Source: Streptomyces sp. YIM 121038
GTDB taxonomy: Bacteria > Actinomycetota > Actinomycetes > Streptomycetales > Streptomycetaceae
DNA length: 64,000 nucleotides
Reading direction: 5' to 3'
NCBI RefSeq assembly: GCF_006088715.1
Contig: NZ_CP030771.1
Location: forward strand, 1,550,001-1,614,000
A program made the translations under genes and the position numbers. Below the pieces are notes generated by a model, which saw only the letters and a list, made by a program, of their open reading frames with translations, did not search any database and was not told the DNA's origin. Of this stretch, positions 8,622-17,557 are shown in pieces; position 1 is the stretch's first letter, and every line of letters starts with the position of its first letter.

Positions 8622-11048
8622 ATGCCCTCATGGCCCCGCCGCGCCTTCCTGCTGACCACCGGCACCGCCGCCCTGACGCTCGGCGGCCCCGGCGGGCCCG
8701 CCGCCCGGGCCTCGGCCGGGGACGCGTACGCCGAACTGCGCGCCACCTGGCGGACCCTCGTCCTCGGCGAGGGGTTCACGCCGACCTCCGAGCCCTTCAA
8801 GGGCCGCCTCGCCGGGCTCGGCGAGGCGGCCCGGCGGTGGCGTTCGGCCATGGCACCGGCGAGCGGCTCCCTCTGGCCCGACCTGCCGTACGCCGACCCC
8901 GAACCGGACACCGACCAGGACTCGTTCACGTACTCCGCGAACATCGTGGCCAGCTACACCCGGCTCGCCTCGATGGCGCAGGCCTCCTGCCAGCCGGGCA
9001 CCGGCCTGACCGGGGACGCCGGGCTGCGGGCCGACGTCCTCACCGGGCTCGACCATCTGTACGCGCAGGTCTACAACGAGCGCACGACGCGCTTCGGCAA
9101 CTGGTGGAGCTGGCAGATCGGCGCCCCGCAGGCGCTGCTCGACACCTGCGTGCTGCTGTACGACGCGCTGTCGGCACAGCAGGTGGCCCGGTTCTGCGCG
9201 GCGGTCGACCACTTCGTGCCCGACTCGGCGGTCGCGCACTACACCGGCACCAGCACCGGTGCCAACCGCGTGGACCTGTGCCGGGTGCTCGCGCTGCGCG
9301 GCATCGTGGGCGCGGCCCCGGCGAAGCTCGCCCTGGCCCGGGACGCCCTGTCACCGGTCTTCCCGTACGTGAGCAGCGGCGACGGTCTGTACCGGGACGG
9401 CTCGTTCATCCAGCACACCACCGTGCCCTACACGGGCTCCTACGGCGCGGTGCTGCTCGGCGGGCTCGGCCTGCTGTTCGCGCTGCTCGCCGACTCGCCC
9501 TGGGCGGTGACGGACCCCGGCCGGCAGATCGTGTTCGACGCCGTGGAGCACGCGTGGGCGCCGTTCCTCTACAACGGCCTGGTGATGGACTGCGTCGCGG
9601 GCCGCGCGCTCAGCCGGGGCGTCGCCGCGTCCGACGACCGGCGCGTCCAGGCCGACGACCATCTGCGCGGCCATCCGATCCTGGCGTCGGTGCTGCTGCT
9701 CGGCCAGGGGGCGTCCGCCGCCGAACGGGCCCGCTGGCGCGGCCTGGTGAAGGGCTGGATGCGCCGTGACCACTACAGCCCGGCGCTCGCCGACCCCCTG
9801 CTCGGCCTCGCCGCCCTGGCCCGCCTCAAGGACGTCGAGGACGACGCGGGGACCGCCCCGCTGCCCGAGCCGACCGGCCACCGGCTCTTCCCCGAGATGG
9901 CGCGGGCCACGCACCGGCGCCCCGGCTGGGCCGCGTCCCTCAGCATGGCCGACTCCCGCATCACGTACTACGAGACCGGAAACGGCGAGAACCTGCGCGG
10001 CTGGCACACCGGTTCGGGCCTGCTCGCCTGGTGGGGCGACAGCTTCGCGGGCGGCCAGTACAGCGACGCCTACTGGCCCACCGTCGACCCCTACCGGCTG
10101 CCCGGCACCACCGTCTCGCGCACGGTCCTCGCGGACGGGGCGGGCGGGGACTGGGGCGCCGCGCGGCCTGCCGTGCGCTGGGTGGGCGGCGCCACGGACG
10201 GGCAGCGGGCCGCGCTCGGGCAGCATCTGAAGGGGCTGCTGAGCACCCTGTCGGCGCGCAAGTCGTGGTTCTGCCTGGACGACACGATCGTGTGCCTGGG
10301 CGCGGGCATCAGCTGCGCGGACGGCACGGCGGTGGAGTCGACGGTCGAGAACCGCAACCTGGGGACGGCGGGCCGCGCCCCCTTCCAGGCCGACGGCGTC
10401 CCCAAGCCCGTCGCCACGCCCTGGGCACAGACCCTGACCGGCGCCCGGTGGGCGCACATCGGCGGGCACGGCGGCTATGTCTTCCCCGGCGGCGCCACCG
10501 TGAAGGCCCTGCGGGAACGGCGCACCGGCAAGTGGAGCGACATCAACCGGGGCGGCTCCGCGACACCCGTCACCCGCACCTTCCTCACCCTGTACGTGGA
10601 CCACGGCACCGACCCCACGGACGGTTCGTACGCGTATCTGCTGCTGCCCGGCGCGAGCGCGGACCGCACCGCCGAGCGGGCGGCGGCCGTCGACTGGCTG
10701 CGGATCCTCGCCAACACGGACACGGCACAGGGCGTCGGCGTGCCCTCGCTCGGCTGCACCGCCGCGAACTTCTGGGCGGGCGGCGCGGCCGGGCCGCTCA
10801 CCGCGAGCGCCGCCTGCTCCGTCCTCGTCACCGAGCGGCCCGACGGTACGGCGACCGTGTGCGTCAGCGACCCGACCCGGGCCCCGGGCGGCGGCCTGAC
10901 GGTGACCTGGCACCGGCCGGTCGCCGAGGTCACGGGCCGGCCCGCCACCGTGACCTCGGCCGCCACGGGCGGCTCGCTGACGCTCGGCTTCGGCGACCTC
11001 GCGGGCACCCGGGGCGCCACCCAGAAGGTCACGGTGCGGCTCGGCTGA
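8622..11048 (+). CDS. Exported polysaccharide lyase family 8 (hyaluronate/chondroitin/xanthan lyase type)
   Basis: An 808-residue secreted lyase. The N-terminus has a twin-arginine-like signal (PRRAFLLTTGTAALTLGG) ending in an Ala-rich region near residue 31. The alpha-toroid catalytic domain carries the family 8 active-site set: GNWWSWQIG, the Asn in TSTGANRVDLC (about residue 214), His and Tyr in DGSFIQHTTVPYTGSYG (about 264-273) and the Arg of GRALSRG (about 330). C-terminal beta-sandwich domains follow. PL8 enzymes cleave uronate-containing polysaccharides by beta-elimination; the exact substrate cannot be told. The upstream LacI-type operator suggests sugar-responsive expression. The long in-frame extension to 8490 lacks homology. 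Confidence 0.9.
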   Translation: MPSWPRRAFLLTTGTAALTLGGPGGPAARASAGDAYAELRATWRTLVLGEGFTPTSEPFKGRLAGLGEAARRWRSAMAPASGSLWPDLPYADPEPDTDQDSFTYSANIVASYTRLASMAQASCQPGTGLTGDAGLRADVLTGLDHLYAQVYNERTTRFGNWWSWQIGAPQALLDTCVLLYDALSAQQVARFCAAVDHFVPDSAVAHYTGTSTGANRVDLCRVLALRGIVGAAPAKLALARDALSPVFPYVSSGDGLYRDGSFIQHTTVPYTGSYGAVLLGGLGLLFALLADSPWAVTDPGRQIVFDAVEHAWAPFLYNGLVMDCVAGRALSRGVAASDDRRVQADDHLRGHPILASVLLLGQGASAAERARWRGLVKGWMRRDHYSPALADPLLGLAALARLKDVEDDAGTAPLPEPTGHRLFPEMARATHRRPGWAASLSMADSRITYYETGNGENLRGWHTGSGLLAWWGDSFAGGQYSDAYWPTVDPYRLPGTTVSRTVLADGAGGDWGAARPAVRWVGGATDGQRAALGQHLKGLLSTLSARKSWFCLDDTIVCLGAGISCADGTAVESTVENRNLGTAGRAPFQADGVPKPVATPWAQTLTGARWAHIGGHGGYVFPGGATVKALRERRTGKWSDINRGGSATPVTRTFLTLYVDHGTDPTDGSYAYLLLPGASADRTAERAAAVDWLRILANTDTAQGVGVPSLGCTAANFWAGGAAGPLTASAACSVLVTERPDGTATVCVSDPTRAPGGGLTVTWHRPVAEVTGRPATVTSAATGGSLTLGFGDLAGTRGATQKVTVRLG

Positions 11049-11059
11049 CCCGCCGCGCG

Positions 11060-13615
11060 CTAGGACGTGGCCGCCGCCGGGAGGTCCGTCCGGGGCCTCG
11101 GACGCCCGGGGGCCGTCCGCAGGACCAGGACCATGGTGAGCCCGCCGCCGGGGGTGTCCTCGGCGGTCAGGGTGCCGCCGAGGGCCTCGGTGAAGCCGCG
11201 GGCGACGGCGAGGCCGAGGCCCACCCCGGCGCCGCGCGGGGCGTCGCCGTGGCGCTGGAACGGCTCGAAGATGCGCTCCTTGGCGTCGTCGGGGACGCCG
11301 GGGCCGCGGTCCACGACGCGCAGCTGCACCTGGTCGGCCATGGTGCTCGCGGCGACGAGGACGGGCTCGCCCTCGGGGCTGTACTTCAGGGCGTTCTCTA
11401 TGACGTTGGCGACGGCGCGCTCCAGCAGGCCCTTGTCCGCGGCCACCATCGGCAGGTCCTCGGGGATGTCGAGGACGACGTGCTCGGCGGGCGCGGCCAT
11501 GCCCTCCAGGGCGAGCGGCACCACCTCGTCGAGGTCGATCTCGCGGACGATCGGCTGGACGGTGTCGGTCTGGAGGCGGGACATGTCCAGGAGGTTGCCG
11601 ACGAGGTGGTCGAGCCGGTCGGCGCCCGCCTCGATCGCCTCCAGGAGTTCGGCCCGGTCCTCCTCGGACCACTCGACGTCGTCGGAGCGCAGGCTGGACA
11701 CCGACGCCTTGATCCCGGCGAGGGGGGTGCGCAGATCGTGGCTGACGGCGGCGAGCAGGGCGGTGCGGATGCGGTTGCCCTCGGCGAGGGCGCGGGCCTG
11801 GTCGGCCTCGGACTGCAGGCGCTGGCGGTCGAGGACCACCGCGGCCTGCGCGGCGAACGCGCCGAGCACGCGGCGGTCCTCGGCGGGCAGCACGCGCCCG
11901 GTGAGCGCGAGCGACATGGTGTCGCCCACCGGCATGTCCACATCGGCGTACTCCGGGCGGAGCGCGGGCTGCCGGGTGCCGACGCTGCCCGCACAGGTCC
12001 AGGGCGTCGTGTCGTTCTCGCGCTCCAGGAGGGCCACGGCCTCCATCGCGAAGGTCTCCCGGACGGTCTCCAGGAGCGAGGCGAGACCGTTCTCGCCGCG
12101 CAGCACGCTGCCCGCGAGGTGGGACAGGATCTCCGACTCGGCCCGCAGGCGCGCGGCCTGGTGGGTGCGCCGGGCCGCCAGGTCGACCACGGACGCCACG
12201 GACACCGCGACCCCGATGAAGATCACCAGGGCGACGATGTTCCTGGGGTTGGAGATCAGTACGTGGTGGACGGGTGGCGTGAAGTAGTAGTTGAGCAGCA
12301 TCGACCCGAAGGCCGCCGAGGCGAGGGCCGGGAGCATGCCGCCGAGCAGCGCCGCCGCGACCGTGAGGGTCAGGAACAGCAGCATGTCGTTGGCGAGGCC
12401 GAGGCCCGGCGCGACGCCGCGCAGCAGCAGGGCGAGCAGCACCGGGCCGACCATGCCGATGAGCCAGCCCCAGATGAGGCGGGAGCGGCCGAGCCGGGCG
12501 GTGCGCGGGGCCGTGGACAGGCCCGTGCCGGTGCCGACCTCGTCGTGGGTGACGAGGTGGACGTCCAGGTCGGGCCCCGACTCACGGGCCACCACCGCGC
12601 TGACGCCGGGCCCGAACACGTACTGCCAGGCCTTGCGGCGCGAGACGCCGAGGACGATCTGGGTGGCGTTGACGCCCCGGGCGAACTCCAGGATGCCCGC
12701 GGCGATGTCCTCCCCTATCACCTGGTGGAAGGAGCCGCCGAGGTCCTCGACCAGGGTGCGCTGGACGGCGAGTTCCTTGGGCGAGGCCGCGGTCAGGCCG
12801 TCGCTGCGGGCGATGTAGACCGCGAGGACCTCGCCGCCCGCGCCCTTCTCGGCGAGCCGGGCGGCGCGCCGCAGCAGGGTGCGGCCCTCGGGTCCTCCGG
12901 TGAGGCCGACGACGATGCGCTCACGGGCCTGCCAGGTCGAGCGGATGTTGTGCTCGCCCCGGTACTGCTGGAGGTACTCGTCGACCCGGTCGGCCACCCA
13001 CAGCAGCGCCAGCTCCCGCAGCGCCGTCAGGTTGCCCGGCCGGAAGTAGTTCGACAGGGCCGCGTCGACCTTGTCCGCCTTGTAGATGTTGCCGTGCGCC
13101 ATCCGCCGCCGCAGCGCCTGCGGCGACATGTCCACCAGCTCGATCTGGTCCGCGCGCCGCACCACCTCGTCCGGCACCGTCTCGCGCTGACGCACCCCCG
13201 TGATCGACTCCACCACGTCACCCAGCGACTCCAGGTGCTGGATGTTCACCGTCGATATGACGTCGATGCCCGCCGCGAGGAGCTCCTCGACGTCCTGCCA
13301 GCGCTTGGCGTTGCGCGAGCCCGGCACGTTGGTGTGCGGAAGTTCGTCCACGAGCGCCACGGCCGGGGCCCGCTCCAGGACGGCGTCCACGTCCATCTCG
13401 GTGAAGGCCGCGCCCCGGTACTCCAGCTCCTTGCGCCGTACGACCTCCAGGCCGTGCAGCATCACTTCCGTGCGCGGCCGCCCGTGGTGCTCGACGAACG
13501 CCACCACGCAGTCCGTGCCGCGCTCGATGCGACGGTGCGCCTCGGACAGCATCGCGTACGTCTTGCCGACGCCCGGTGCCGCCCCCAGATAGATCCGCAG
13601 CTTGCCGCGTGCCAT
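11060..13615 (-). CDS. kdpD: KdpD-type sensor histidine kinase (paralogue 1)
   Basis: An 851-residue KdpD, the membrane kinase that senses potassium limitation or turgor and phosphorylates KdpE. Order: KdpD domain with Walker A (YLGAAPGVGKTYAML, residues 7-20), universal-stress-like domain (IVVGLTGGPEGRTLLRRAA), four transmembrane helices in the DUF4118 region, GAF-like domain, phosphoacceptor SHDLRTPLAGI, N-box VIENALKYSPEGEP and the ATPase G-boxes (DRGPGVPDDA, GVGLGLAVARG). The start at 13615 gives the standard family N-terminus; the ORF is open to 13666. The preceding kdpD paralogue ends 51 bp upstream of it. No kdpE follows; the next gene is a convergent lyase. Confidence 0.93.
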   Translation of the reverse strand: MARGKLRIYLGAAPGVGKTYAMLSEAHRRIERGTDCVVAFVEHHGRPRTEVMLHGLEVVRRKELEYRGAAFTEMDVDAVLERAPAVALVDELPHTNVPGSRNAKRWQDVEELLAAGIDVISTVNIQHLESLGDVVESITGVRQRETVPDEVVRRADQIELVDMSPQALRRRMAHGNIYKADKVDAALSNYFRPGNLTALRELALLWVADRVDEYLQQYRGEHNIRSTWQARERIVVGLTGGPEGRTLLRRAARLAEKGAGGEVLAVYIARSDGLTAASPKELAVQRTLVEDLGGSFHQVIGEDIAAGILEFARGVNATQIVLGVSRRKAWQYVFGPGVSAVVARESGPDLDVHLVTHDEVGTGTGLSTAPRTARLGRSRLIWGWLIGMVGPVLLALLLRGVAPGLGLANDMLLFLTLTVAAALLGGMLPALASAAFGSMLLNYYFTPPVHHVLISNPRNIVALVIFIGVAVSVASVVDLAARRTHQAARLRAESEILSHLAGSVLRGENGLASLLETVRETFAMEAVALLERENDTTPWTCAGSVGTRQPALRPEYADVDMPVGDTMSLALTGRVLPAEDRRVLGAFAAQAAVVLDRQRLQSEADQARALAEGNRIRTALLAAVSHDLRTPLAGIKASVSSLRSDDVEWSEEDRAELLEAIEAGADRLDHLVGNLLDMSRLQTDTVQPIVREIDLDEVVPLALEGMAAPAEHVVLDIPEDLPMVAADKGLLERAVANVIENALKYSPEGEPVLVAASTMADQVQLRVVDRGPGVPDDAKERIFEPFQRHGDAPRGAGVGLGLAVARGFTEALGGTLTAEDTPGGGLTMVLVLRTAPGRPRPRTDLPAAATS

Positions 13616-13666
13616 ATATCTCGGTGTCTCGTCTCTGCGCTCGGGTGCGATGGATGCGCCCATCAC

Positions 13667-16210
13667 TCAAAGGCGCTCAGAATGCCAGACGCTTCCCCGG
13701 CGCGCACCGTTGACCTCGGCGAAGTGTCCGGCGCAGGGCAGCGAGAGCACCATGGTGAGCCCCCCGCCGGGGGTGTCCTCCGGCGTGAGCGTGCCGTCCA
13801 TCGCCTCGGTGAGGCCCCGGGACAGGGCCAGGCCGAGGCCGAGCCCCGTGGTGTTGTCGGTGTCGCCGAGCCGCTGGAAGGGCTCGAAGACGCGGTCGCG
13901 GTCGGCGGCCGGGAGGCCGGGGCCCCGGTCGACGACGCGCACCTCGACCCGGCCCGCGAGGGCGCTCGCGGTGACCAGGACCCGGCCGCCGGGCGGGGTG
14001 TGCCGGGCGGCGTTGTTGACGAGGTTGGCGAGGACGCGCTCCAGGAGCGGCGGGTCGGCGAGGACGGCGGGGATCTCCGCCAGGCCGCCGGTGTCCACGG
14101 GGCAGGCCACCGGCAGCGAGTCGAGGGCGGGTCCGAGGACCTCTTCGAGGGCGGTGGCGCGCAGCTCCAGGCGGAGCGCGCCCGCCTGGAGGCGGCTCAT
14201 GTCGAGCAGGTTGTCGACGAGCCGGTTGAGGCGGGTCAGGGACTCCTCGGCGGTGGCGAGGAGCTCCTGTCGGTCCTGCTCGCAGAAGTCCAGGTCGGGG
14301 CTGCGCAGCGAGCCGACCGCGGCGAGGGCGGCGGCCAGCGGGGTGCGCAGGTCGTGGCCCACGGCCCGCAGCAGGGCCGTGCGCATCCGGTCGGCGGCCT
14401 TGACCGGCTCCACCTCGGCGGCGGCCTCGGCGAGCCGGGCCCGCTCCACGGCGGCGCCGACGTGCGCGGCGAACGCGGTGAGCACGCGCCGGTCGGCGGC
14501 GGGCAGGGTGCGGCCGCGCAGCACCAGGTAGGCGTCGGTGCCCGCGGGCACGGCGGTCACCCGGGCGTCGGTGGTGTCGGGCGGCACGTCGACGAGCTCG
14601 GCGGCGGCCACGCCGAAGGCCTCGCGGGCCCGTTCGAGGAGGGCGGGGACGGGCCGGCCGCCGCGCACGATGGTGCCCGCGAGCGCCGACATCGTCTCGG
14701 CCTCCGCGGTGGCGCGCGCCGAGCGCCGGGACAGCCGCAGCGAGCGGTCGACGACGGCGGCGACGGTGGCCGCGACGATCGCGAAGACCACGAGCGCGAG
14801 GACGCTGTTGGGGTCGCCCAGCGTGAAGTGCCCGACGGGCGGCATGAACCAGTAGTTGAGCAGCAGCGACGCGGTCACGGACGCGACCACCGCGGAGGCC
14901 ACGCCGCCGATGCAGGCCACGCCCACCACGGCGAGCAGGAAGAGCAGTGCCTCGCTGGTGAGGTTGAGGTGACCGCGGGCGGCGTCCAGGTCGAGCAGGA
15001 AGGTCAGGGCGAGGGGCAGGAGCAGCCCCGCCACCGGGCCCGCGACGCGGCGCGGGCCCGACAGGGTGCGTCTGCGGGAGGGCAGGAGGGTGCCGTGCCC
15101 GGCGCGTTCGTGCGTGACGGTGTGGACGTCGATGGCCCCGGAGAGGGCCACGACGGTCTCGCCGGTGCCGCGCCCGGTGAGGAACCGCTCGACGCGGCCG
15201 CGGCGGCTGGAGCCGAGGACGAGCTGGGTGGCGTTCTCGGCGCGCGCGAACTCCACGAGGGCACCGGCCACGTCGTCGCCGACCACCGAGTGGTAGCTGC
15301 CGCCGAGGTCCTCCACCAGGCGCCGCTGCCGGGTCAGGGAGGCGTGCGAGGTACCGGCGGCGAGGCCGTCGCTGCGCGTGATGTGCACGGCGAGCAGTTC
15401 GCCGCCCGCCGAGCGGTCGGCGATGCGGGCGGCCCTGCGGACCAGGGTGTCGCCCTCGGGCCCGCCGGTGAGGCCGACGACGACGCGCTCGCGGGTCTCC
15501 CACCCGCCGCCGATGCCGTGCTCGCAGCGGTAGGCCTGGAGGGTCTCGTCGACGCGGTCGGCCAGCCAGAGCAGGGCGAGCTGGCGCAGGGCCGTGAGGT
15601 TGCCGGGGCGGAAGGCGTGGGCGAGGGCCGCGTCGACGTCCTCGGGGGCGTGGATGTTGCCGTGCGCCATCCGGCGGCGCAGCGCCTCGGGGTCGATGTC
15701 GACGAGTTCGATCTGGTGGGCGCGGCGCACCACCTCGTCGGGGACGGTCTCGGCCTGCGGCACCTCGGTGATCTTCTCGACGACGTCGTTGAGGGACTCC
15801 ATGTGCTGGATGTTGACCGTGGTCACGACGTCGATCCCGGCGGTGAGCAGCCGGTCGACGTCCTGCCAGCGCCGGGGGTTGTGGCCCGCGCCCGGCACGT
15901 TGGCGTGGGCCAGGTCGTCGACGAGCGCGACCTGGGGGCGGCGGGCGAGCAGCGCGTCCAGGTCGAGCTCGGTGAACTCGCCGCCCCCGCGGGAGCGGCG
16001 GGCGGGGGCGACGGCCGTCACGCCGCCGGCCCGCGCCCGCGCCAGGGCGGCCTCGGTGTGCGGCCGCCCGTGGCACTCCGCGTAGCCGATGACGACGTCC
16101 GCGCCGCGGGCGGCCCTGCGGCGCCCTTCGTCGAGCATGCGGCAGGTCTTGCCGACCCCCGGTGCCGCTCCGAGGTAGATCTTCAGCTGTCCGGGTCGTC
16201 CGTCCGTCAT
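13667..16210 (-). CDS. kdpD: KdpD-type sensor histidine kinase (paralogue 2)
   Basis: An 847-residue KdpD paralogue with the same domain order as its neighbour: Walker A in LGAAPGVGKTCRML, a stress-protein-like domain with GLTGGPEGDTLVRRAARIA, four membrane helices, phosphoacceptor GHDLRTPLAAA (Gly replaces the Ser of paralogue 1), N-box NLVNNAARHTPPGG and ATPase boxes. Several segments are more divergent, for instance an Arg/Gly-rich insert near residue 70. It begins only 10 bp after kdpF without a clear ribosome site of its own, so translation is probably coupled to kdpF. The pair looks like an old tandem duplication. Confidence 0.92.
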   Translation of the reverse strand: MTDGRPGQLKIYLGAAPGVGKTCRMLDEGRRRAARGADVVIGYAECHGRPHTEAALARARAGGVTAVAPARRSRGGGEFTELDLDALLARRPQVALVDDLAHANVPGAGHNPRRWQDVDRLLTAGIDVVTTVNIQHMESLNDVVEKITEVPQAETVPDEVVRRAHQIELVDIDPEALRRRMAHGNIHAPEDVDAALAHAFRPGNLTALRQLALLWLADRVDETLQAYRCEHGIGGGWETRERVVVGLTGGPEGDTLVRRAARIADRSAGGELLAVHITRSDGLAAGTSHASLTRQRRLVEDLGGSYHSVVGDDVAGALVEFARAENATQLVLGSSRRGRVERFLTGRGTGETVVALSGAIDVHTVTHERAGHGTLLPSRRRTLSGPRRVAGPVAGLLLPLALTFLLDLDAARGHLNLTSEALLFLLAVVGVACIGGVASAVVASVTASLLLNYWFMPPVGHFTLGDPNSVLALVVFAIVAATVAAVVDRSLRLSRRSARATAEAETMSALAGTIVRGGRPVPALLERAREAFGVAAAELVDVPPDTTDARVTAVPAGTDAYLVLRGRTLPAADRRVLTAFAAHVGAAVERARLAEAAAEVEPVKAADRMRTALLRAVGHDLRTPLAAALAAVGSLRSPDLDFCEQDRQELLATAEESLTRLNRLVDNLLDMSRLQAGALRLELRATALEEVLGPALDSLPVACPVDTGGLAEIPAVLADPPLLERVLANLVNNAARHTPPGGRVLVTASALAGRVEVRVVDRGPGLPAADRDRVFEPFQRLGDTDNTTGLGLGLALSRGLTEAMDGTLTPEDTPGGGLTMVLSLPCAGHFAEVNGARRGSVWHSERL

Positions 16211-16220
16211 CGCGCCGGTG

Positions 16221-16310
16221 TCAGAACCTCTCGGGGTAGAGCCGCGCGAGGACGAGGTACCCGACGAGGGCGGCGGCGATCAGAAGTCCCACCACGTTCT
16301 CGGCGTTCAT
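16221..16310 (-). CDS. kdpF: KdpF, small subunit of the K+-transporting ATPase
   Basis: A 29-residue peptide, too short for usual ORF calling: Met-Asn-Ala-Glu-Asn then a single membrane helix (VVGLLIAAALVGYLVLARL) and the typical ending YPERF. This length and pattern match KdpF, which stabilises the KdpABC potassium pump. In known operons kdpF is followed by kdpA, kdpB and kdpC. Here the next gene, 10 bp downstream, is a kdpD. Either the pump genes were lost or this peptide now serves the kinases. Confidence 0.85.
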   Translation of the reverse strand: MNAENVVGLLIAAALVGYLVLARLYPERF

Positions 16311-16382
16311 GTGCCTCAACTCCCTGGCTTCCTGGGTGACTTCCCCCACCGAAGCGGGTGCCGGGGACTTCGGACACGGCCC

Positions 16383-16430
16383 TTGACGCATCCTTGGCAG
16401 CCGCCGCCGGGACGTTGACGCGGCCTTGAC
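16383..16430. promoter_or_regulatory. Imperfect direct repeat upstream of kdpF
   Basis: TTGACGCATCCTTGGC at 16383-16398 and TTGACGCGGCCTTGAC at 16415-16430, centres 32 bp apart (about three helical turns), lie 73-120 bp upstream of kdpF. Candidate response-regulator sites (KdpE binds such promoters); this assignment is inference. Confidence 0.45.
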
Positions 16431-16453
16431 GACGGGCCGACCAGGGGGAACGC

Positions 16454-17332
16454 CTAGCGCAGGGACTCGATGGCGCGGGCCATGCTCTCGCTGCCGCGGC
16501 CCTCGGCCAGCTGCCGCTGGAAGACCTCGTGCAGCGGCTGGAGCAGGTCGACGCCGACGCCCTGCGCCCGGGTCGCGGCGAGGATGTTGGCGAGCCCGAC
16601 GGCGTTGATGTCGATGTTCGACGTGTCCGTGCGGTAGTCGCCCGCGTCGATCTCGGCGGCGAAGCCGGGGAGCGCGCCGAGCGCCTCCTTCAGCCAGCGC
16701 ACGAGGAGTTCGGTGACCTCCGCCGCCCCGATCCCGGCGGAGCGGCCGACGGCGACGGTCTGGAAGAAGCCCGCGAACATCCCGTACATGCCGCTGAGCA
16801 GGGCCACGTCGTGCACCGGCGCGAGTCCGGCGTCGGCGCCGACGAACACCGGCGAGCCGAGCGGCTCCAGGAGCGGCCGGTACGCGGCGAAGGCGTCGGC
16901 GTCGCCGCTGTACAGGACGAAGGCCTCCGGCGTTCCGATGGTCTGCGGGATCGCGTACACGGCGCCGTCGACGTAGGCGGCGCCCCGCCCGGTGACCCAG
17001 GTGCCCAGCTCGCGGGCGGGGCCGGGGGTGCCCGATGTCAGGTTGACGACGGCGCGGCCCGCGAGGGCGTCGCCGACGGGGGTGAGCAGGTCGCGGACCG
17101 TCGTGTAGTCGAGGACGCAGACGACGACCAGCTCACTGGCCTCGACGGCGGCCTGCGGCGTGGGCGCGACGGTGGCGCCCAGCGCGACGAGCGCGTCCGC
17201 CTTGCCCCGCGAGCGGTTCCAGACGGTGACCCGGTGACCCTGGTCGAGGAAGGCGCGGGCGAGGACCTGGCCGAGGTTGCCGAGGCCGATGACGGTGACC
17301 GTGGTGGGGGCCGTGGGAGTGGCGGTGCTCAT
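16454..17332 (-). CDS. NAD(P)-dependent imine-reductase-like oxidoreductase
   Basis: A 292-residue member of the beta-hydroxyacid dehydrogenase/imine reductase superfamily. The Rossmann motif VTVIGLGNLGQVLARAFLDQGHRVTVWNRS starts about residue 12; the Arg after the second strand suggests NADPH. The second half is the all-helical dimerisation domain, with the segment HDVALLSGMYGMF where imine reductases hold the active-site residue. Start at 17332 was chosen because the fold starts 11 residues later; the upstream extension is Arg/Pro-rich. Divergent from the SARP gene. The substrate is unknown. Confidence 0.87.
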   Translation of the reverse strand: MSTATPTAPTTVTVIGLGNLGQVLARAFLDQGHRVTVWNRSRGKADALVALGATVAPTPQAAVEASELVVVCVLDYTTVRDLLTPVGDALAGRAVVNLTSGTPGPARELGTWVTGRGAAYVDGAVYAIPQTIGTPEAFVLYSGDADAFAAYRPLLEPLGSPVFVGADAGLAPVHDVALLSGMYGMFAGFFQTVAVGRSAGIGAAEVTELLVRWLKEALGALPGFAAEIDAGDYRTDTSNIDINAVGLANILAATRAQGVGVDLLQPLHEVFQRQLAEGRGSESMARAIESLR

Positions 17333-17444
17333 GGGGTCGCTCCGTGGTGAGGGGCCGGGCTCCTGGGCGCCGCGGCCTGTGGTCATCACCCTGCGGGCGG
17401 GCGCTGTCGGTCGGCTGCCGGTCCACTGCCGGTCCGGCTGCCGC

Positions 17445-17528
17445 CGGGGCACAAGGGGTCAAGGGGCCGGGGGCCAAGGGGCAGAGGAGTCAAGGGCCGA
17501 GGGGGCGAGGGGCCGGGGGCCGGGAGGC
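17445..17528 (+). repeat. G-run-rich tract upstream of the SARP gene
   Basis: On the + strand about ten runs of three to five G follow one another, interrupted by short C/A-containing spacers such as CAAGGGG, GCCAAGGGG and CGAGGGGCCGGGGG. It lies 30-113 bp upstream of the SARP start, between divergent genes. The pattern permits G-quadruplex formation; no coding sense is apparent. Confidence 0.6.
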
Positions 17529-17557
17529 CGTTCACCTGGCGCGTTATCGTCGTCCGT

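Noticed and set aside
10031..16339. A 2102-codon open frame on the + strand
   Set aside because: It is the antisense of the lyase end and both kdpD genes. Its translation is low-complexity Gly/Arg/Ala sequence, the usual shadow in high-GC DNA.
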